Origin: Myxococcales bacterium
GTDB taxonomy: Bacteria > Myxococcota_A > Polyangia > Nannocystales > Nannocystaceae
Assembly (NCBI GenBank): GCA_020633335.1
Contig: JACKDU010000004.1
Location: forward strand, 124,001-188,000
Length of the DNA stretch: 64,000 bases
Reading direction: 5' to 3'
Shown: positions 59,608 to 64,000 of the stretch, piece by piece
Numbering within the stretch: the stretch's first letter is position 1
Layout of the letters: the number at the start of each line of letters is the position of its first letter
Notes under the pieces: generated by a model
What the model saw: only the letters and a program-made list of their open reading frames with translations
Databases searched by the model: none
What the model was told of the DNA's origin: nothing
Position numbers and translations under genes: made by a program

Positions 59608-60411
59608 ATGGCGACGATCAACATCAACGGCTGCGAGATCTACTACGAGGACAGCGGCGGCCACGACAAGCCGATCGTCGTCCTCAGCCACGGCCTCCTG
59701 ATGAGCACCGCGCTCTTCGAGCACCAGGTCGAGGCGCTCCGCGATCGCTACCGGGTGATCTGCTACGACCACCGCGGCCAGGGGCGCTCGGCGGTCCCGC
59801 CCGGCCGCTGCATCACGATGGAGGAGTGCTACCGCGACGCGGTCGCGCTGATCGAGGCGCTCGAGCTCGCCCCCTGCCACTTCGGCGGGCTCTCGATGGG
59901 CGGCTTCGTCGCCCTGCGGATCGCCGCCCGCCGCCCCGACCTCCTCCGCTCCTGCATCCTCATGGAGACCTCGGCCGACCCCGAGCCCAACGTCGCCGCC
60001 TACCGCCGCCTCAACGTCGTCGCCCGCTGGCTGGGGATCCGCGTGGTCGCCGATCGGGTGATGCCGATCCTCTTCGGCCGCACCTTCATGCGCGACCCGG
60101 AGCGCGCGGCCGAGCGCGCGCTCTGGCGCCAGCGCCTGGTCCAGAACCGGCGCTCGATCTACAAGGCGGTCAACGGCGTGATCGAGCGCGCCGGCGTCTT
60201 CCACGAGCTCCGGCGGATCACGGTCCCGACCCTCATCATCGTCGGCGACGAGGACGTGGCGACCACCCCCGACAAGGCCCAGCGCCTCCACCAGGCGATC
60301 GCCGGCTCGCGCCTGGTGACGATCCCCCACGCCGGGCACTCGAGCTCGGTCGAGGCGCCGGCGGCGGTCAACCAGGCGATCCGCGAATTCCTCGACGGCC
60401 TCTCCGCCTAG
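59608..60411 (+). CDS. Alpha/beta-hydrolase
   Basis: This 267-residue protein of the alpha/beta-hydrolase fold starts at ATG 59608. The oxyanion region is VVLSHGLLMS (HG motif), the nucleophile elbow is GLSMGGFVAL (Ser in G-x-S-x-G), the acid is in VGDEDVATTP and the His is in IPHAGHSSSVE. It is close in layout to haloperoxidase/3-oxoadipate enol-lactonase-type hydrolases. No signal peptide is seen. The substrate is unknown. It is convergent with the TetR gene (9-base gap) and follows the anti-sigma gene by 86 bases on the same strand, so it could be part of the same regulon, but no terminator or promoter settles that. Confidence 0.88.
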   Translation: MATININGCEIYYEDSGGHDKPIVVLSHGLLMSTALFEHQVEALRDRYRVICYDHRGQGRSAVPPGRCITMEECYRDAVALIEALELAPCHFGGLSMGGFVALRIAARRPDLLRSCILMETSADPEPNVAAYRRLNVVARWLGIRVVADRVMPILFGRTFMRDPERAAERALWRQRLVQNRRSIYKAVNGVIERAGVFHELRRITVPTLIIVGDEDVATTPDKAQRLHQAIAGSRLVTIPHAGHSSSVEAPAAVNQAIREFLDGLSA

Positions 60412-60420
60412 GACACCGCG

Positions 60421-61038
60421 TCAGCCGGCGCGCTCGCTCCGCTCCCCGGGCAGGACGATCCCGTGGAGGAGGAGGTCGAGCGCCCGCCTCGCCCGCCTCC
60501 GCCGCGAGGCGATCGAGGCGTCGCCAGCGACGACCCCGGCGACCATCGTCAGCGCGGCGATCACGTCGCCGAGGGCGAGGTCCTCGCGGACCAGCCCGGC
60601 CGCCCGGGCCCGCCGCAGGGGGCCGGTGACGAGGCGACGGACCCGCCGCTCGAGGTCCTCGAGGTGCGGCGCGCGGGCGCCCTGGAAGAGCGCAGGGAAG
60701 AGCGCGTGGGCCTCGATCTGCTGCTCGACCATCGCCGTGAGGAGACGCAGGAGCGCGTCAGGCGCGTCCTTCTCGGCCTCGGCGAGCGCCTCGAGGGTGT
60801 CGAGGTTGCCCTCGAAGATCGCCGCGGCCAGCGCGAAGCGGTCGGGGAAGTTGCGGTAGAGGGTCGCCCGGCCGACGCCAGCGCGGCGGGCGATCGCGTC
60901 GAGGGGCGCGTCGAAGCCGGCCGACGCGAAGACCTCGCGGGCGGCGGCGAGGATCCGCGCGCGGTTCTCGGTCGCGTCGCGACGCCGACGCCTGGGTTCC
61001 TCGCTTGCAGGGGGCAACGACCCGGAGTCTACTCGCAC
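60421..61038 (-). CDS. TetR-family transcriptional regulator
   Basis: I choose GTG 61038 (205 residues) as the start; the open frame continues to 61152 but would run through the palindrome and across the promoter. The helix-turn-helix is RARILAAAREVFASAGFDAP, then LDAIARRAGVGRATLYRNFP, a standard TetR N-terminus. The C-terminal helical domain would bind a small ligand. It is divergent from the COQ4-like gene, with a perfect 22-bp palindrome (61044-61065) in between, starting 5 bases from the chosen start codon. So it probably represses both itself and the COQ4-like gene. The inducer is unknown. Confidence 0.88.
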   Translation of the reverse strand: MRVDSGSLPPASEEPRRRRRDATENRARILAAAREVFASAGFDAPLDAIARRAGVGRATLYRNFPDRFALAAAIFEGNLDTLEALAEAEKDAPDALLRLLTAMVEQQIEAHALFPALFQGARAPHLEDLERRVRRLVTGPLRRARAAGLVREDLALGDVIAALTMVAGVVAGDASIASRRRRARRALDLLLHGIVLPGERSERAG

Positions 61039-61043
61039 TTTAC

Positions 61044-61065
61044 AAGTGGACACATGTGTCCACTT
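61044..61065. promoter_or_regulatory. Perfect 22-bp palindrome, probable TetR operator
   Basis: The half-site is AAGTGGACACA, followed by its exact reverse complement, with no spacer. It lies between the tetR and COQ4-like start codons. TTTACA (61039-61044) and TTTAAT (61064-61069) flank it and could be promoter boxes (19-base spacing), so binding would block polymerase. Confidence 0.8.
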
Positions 61066-61130
61066 TAATGGCACCCGGAGGGGCGCCGCTCGGCTCACGG
61101 CCATCCGCCAGCCCCTCGAAGGAGATGAAG

Positions 61131-61817
61131 ATGGACCTCGCCGACAGACCAACCATCCCCGCGAACGCGTCGATCCTCCGCCGCCTCCGCCTCGGCGCCC
61201 ACGCCCTCGACGTCCTCAAGGACGACCCCGGGAACCCCTACTACGGCCCCCTCCTCAACGCCTGCATGGACCGCGAGACCTACGCGCGCCTCGCCACGAC
61301 CTGGCGAAAGAGCCAGGTCGGCAAGCTCCTCCTCGACGAGCGCCCGAGCCTCCAGGGACGCGAGCTCGACTTCGACGCCCTCCGGGCCCTGCCGCCCGGG
61401 ACCCTCGGCCACGAGTTCGCCCGCTACTACGATCGCAACATGATCGAGCCCTTCGTCTCCGACTTCCCGGTCGAGGGCGACGTCGACTACCTGAGCAAGC
61501 GCTACCGCGAGACCCACGACCTCTTCCACGTGATCACCGGCTACGGCACCGACGAGGTCGGCGAGATGGAGCTCCAGGCCTTCGTCCTCGGCAACCTCGG
61601 GCTCCGCCAGGCGGCCTTCATCCTCCTCCTCGCCACCCCGCGGATGCTCCAGAACGAGGGCGTCCGCGGCTTCGCCCCCTACGTCGCCCGGGTGATCGCG
61701 GCCTACCGCCGCGGGCGTCGCTCGCGGGAGATGCTCAGCGTCCGCTACGAGCGCTTCTGGGAGGAGCCGGTGGCCGCGCTCGCCGAGCTCCTCTGCGCGC
61801 CGCCACGCGCGGCCTAG
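61131..61817 (+). CDS. COQ4-family protein
   Basis: I use ATG 61131 (228 residues) because AAGGAG (61119-61124) is 6 bases upstream; an ATG at 61125 is too close. The COQ4 metal site HDxxH-x11-E is exact: His129, Asp130, His133 and Glu145 (ETHDLFHVITGYGTDEVGE). COQ4 works in ubiquinone synthesis in mitochondria and some bacteria, with a role in C1 decarboxylation/hydroxylation reported for the eukaryotic protein. Myxobacteria are reported to use menaquinone, and no other coq or ubi gene is here, so the substrate may differ. Control by the adjacent TetR suggests an inducible function. Confidence 0.85.
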   Translation: MDLADRPTIPANASILRRLRLGAHALDVLKDDPGNPYYGPLLNACMDRETYARLATTWRKSQVGKLLLDERPSLQGRELDFDALRALPPGTLGHEFARYYDRNMIEPFVSDFPVEGDVDYLSKRYRETHDLFHVITGYGTDEVGEMELQAFVLGNLGLRQAAFILLLATPRMLQNEGVRGFAPYVARVIAAYRRGRRSREMLSVRYERFWEEPVAALAELLCAPPRAA

Positions 61818-61962
61818 GGCCACCTGCCGTGACAACCGGCCGACGGGGCGAGCGCGCGAGCCCTCGCGGTCCCGCGGGCCCGCGGGAGGCCGCCTGGGGC
61901 TCCCCGCGGCCGCGGCCCGCCTGCGCTCCCCGAGATCATCGACGGCTGCTAGCCTCCTGAGC

Positions 61963-62310
61963 ATGTTCGTCGCCTCCGCGCTGGTCGCCGCCCTCCTCGC
62001 CCCGCTCGCCCCCGCGCACGGGGCCCAGCTCGCGGGCGCCGACGCCGAGGCGGCGGCGGTCTCCCGCGAGTGCACGCTGGGGGGGATCCGCCTCGCCGGC
62101 AAGGTCAAGGTCGTCGACGCCTTCGCCGATCTCAAGGTCAAGGTCGTCGACTCGTTCCCCGACCTCAAGGTCCGCTGGGTCGACGCCTTCCCCGACGAGT
62201 GCGGCCGCTGGCAGAAGGTCGACGCCTTCCCCGACTTCACGATCCAGCTGGTCGACGCCTTCCCCGACCTGACGATCCGCGAGGTCGACGCCTTCCCCGG
62301 CCTGCCCTGA
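61963..62310 (+). CDS. Exported VDAFPD-repeat protein, probable 7(1)-knot fold
   Basis: This 115-residue protein has a signal peptide (about 20 residues, ending AHGA) and then six repeats of about 11 residues, each [KRT]-[VI]-x-x-VD[AS]F-[PA]-[DG] (for example KVKVVDSFPDL, TIQLVDAFPDL), preceded by CTLGGIRLAG as a likely first strand. Two Cys (in SRECTLGG and in PDECGRW) could form a disulphide. I recall this repeat pattern from the small family called 7(1) septoil knot proteins, one of the most complex protein knots known, but I could not check it. Role unknown. It lies 12 bases before the SRAP gene and is probably co-transcribed. Confidence 0.75.
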   Translation: MFVASALVAALLAPLAPAHGAQLAGADAEAAAVSRECTLGGIRLAGKVKVVDAFADLKVKVVDSFPDLKVRWVDAFPDECGRWQKVDAFPDFTIQLVDAFPDLTIREVDAFPGLP

Positions 62311-62322
62311 GGAGCACCTCCA

Positions 62323-63042
62323 ATGTGCGGACGCTACACCCTCACTCGCCACAGCCTCCGCGAGGTCGCCGAGATCCTCGAGGCCGAGCTCGACCCTGAC
62401 CTCGAGGCCGCCTACCGGCCGCGCTACAACGTCGCCCCGACCAACCTCTGCTGGCTGGTGGTCGACGAGGGCGGCCACCGGCAGATCGCCGCCGGCCGCT
62501 GGGGCTTCCCGATCCCCTACGGGCCGCGCGCGGACGATCCGGTCGGCATGATCAACGCCCGGGCCGAGACCGCCGCCGACAAGCCGAGCTTCCGCGACGC
62601 CTTCGTCCGCGGCCGCTGCGGGGTGATCGCCGACGGCTTCTTCGAGTGGGCGGGCCCCAAGGGGCGACGCCAGCCGATCTGGTTCCACCCGCCGAGCGGC
62701 GAGCTCCTGGTCTTCGCCGGCCTCTGGCGCGAGCACGCCGACGCCGACACCGGTGAGGTCGAGCGCCGCTTCACGATCCTGACGACCGAGGCCAACGCCC
62801 TGGTCGAGCCGACCCACGCCCGCATGCCGGCGATCCTCCCGAGCCAGAGCCTCGGCCCCTGGCTGCAGCCGCCGCCGCGGGGGGCCCGCAAGCCCGAGCT
62901 GATGCGCCTGAGCGCCGGCCTCCGCGGGCTCCTGCGGCCGGCCGACAACTCGCTGCTGGTGGCGACGCCGGTCTCCAACCGGGTGAGCAACGTCCGCAAC
63001 GACGACCCGGGCTGCGTCGAGGGCGAGCGCCTCCTCTTCTGA
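62323..63042 (+). CDS. SOS response-associated peptidase/HMCES family (YedK) protein
   Basis: This 239-residue SRAP-domain protein begins MCGRYTLT; the Met is removed so that Cys2 can form a thiazolidine crosslink with an abasic DNA site. Other conserved residues are Asn in YNVAPT, Glu in DGFFEWAG, and His in EPTHARMP. It protects single-stranded DNA at abasic sites during replication. AGGAG is 7 bases upstream of the ATG. It follows the repeat protein by 12 bases. The unusual pairing with an exported protein suggests read-through rather than a shared job. Confidence 0.93.
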   Translation: MCGRYTLTRHSLREVAEILEAELDPDLEAAYRPRYNVAPTNLCWLVVDEGGHRQIAAGRWGFPIPYGPRADDPVGMINARAETAADKPSFRDAFVRGRCGVIADGFFEWAGPKGRRQPIWFHPPSGELLVFAGLWREHADADTGEVERRFTILTTEANALVEPTHARMPAILPSQSLGPWLQPPPRGARKPELMRLSAGLRGLLRPADNSLLVATPVSNRVSNVRNDDPGCVEGERLLF

Positions 63043-63214
63043 TCGGGAGCTGCCCGCCGCGACCTGTCCTTCGCGCCAGGGGTGCGGGCCAACGCCAGGC
63101 GCGCCATCCGCGCACACACCAACTCATGACGGGGATCTCCGCCTTGTGCGCGCGGTCGATCTTCGGGAACCTCCTGGGGCCGGTCGACGTAGTCGAGTGG
63201 CCCAAGGAGACCTC

Positions 63215-64000
<786 letters not shown>

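Overview
The window looks like a chromosomal segment of a high-GC myxobacterium, most likely near the Nannocystaceae (Myxococcota). The reasons are near-saturated G/C third codon positions, lipoproteins with Thr/Ser/Gly-rich stalks followed by DUF4215 Cys-rich repeats (CGDG...CDDGN), MYXO-CTERM-type C-terminal tails, an ADYC-motif lipoprotein, FG-GAP lipoproteins, a DUF4388 protein, and several Ser/Thr kinases fused to TPR, STAND or SUMF1 domains. No rRNA, tRNA, CRISPR array, prophage or complete IS was seen. I find 46 protein-coding loci. Two are cut by the window edges, one is frameshifted and one is a very small ORF.

Layout. 1-8573: a cut-off TPR-like exported protein, a propeller-like lipoprotein with looser codon use, two DUF4215 lipoproteins, and three little-known proteins including a DUF4003-like one. 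8598-14788: a serine esterase, a GT-C-type membrane glycosyltransferase, gamma-glutamyltransferase, then divergent MTA phosphorylase plus a PfkB-family kinase. 14857-25423: a MYXO-CTERM protein, a kinase-TPR protein, a MurE-like ligase and 6-phosphofructokinase (divergent), a probable MITE, a lipoprotein, a lipoprotein methyltransferase, and a peptidoglycan-binding Cys-hydrolase. 25566-28958: an ECF sigma operon (23-codon ORF, sigma factor, membrane anti-sigma candidate, Thr-rich lipoprotein, Pro-Glu-stalked envelope protein). 29013-35217: glutathione reductase, a PGM1-type ATP-grasp ligase, a DUF4388 protein, a ChaN-like lipoprotein and a Cys-rich lipoprotein. 35746-50371: an FG-GAP lipoprotein, a cytochrome P450, a transmembrane pseudokinase, the ADYC lipoprotein, a 1411-residue kinase-STAND-SUMF1 protein, a propeller lipoprotein and a frameshifted YfcC-type transporter. 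50630-59521: a second kinase-TPR protein, an M36-like metalloprotease, and a second ECF sigma/anti-sigma pair whose anti-sigma carries a catalytically dead beta-lactamase-like outer domain. 59608-64000: an alpha/beta hydrolase, TetR and a COQ4-like protein flanking a perfect palindrome, a VDAFPD-repeat (probable 7(1)-knot) protein, an SRAP/HMCES protein and a cut-off M16 lipoprotein protease.

The recurring theme is envelope sensing and signalling: four kinase-fold proteins, two ECF systems and many exported lipoproteins, mixed with housekeeping genes. The strongest leads for new biology are the ECF system with the dead beta-lactamase-like sensor (57035-59521), the kinase-STAND-SUMF1 fusion with a huge activation-segment insertion, a dispersed palindrome TGWCC-N4-GGWCA present seven times (often in pockets of rare codons), a 163-bp probable MITE that supplies the stop codon of pfkA, and a roughly 2-kb codon-usage patch with both ends inside genes. 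All calls come from reading the sequence; no database search was run.
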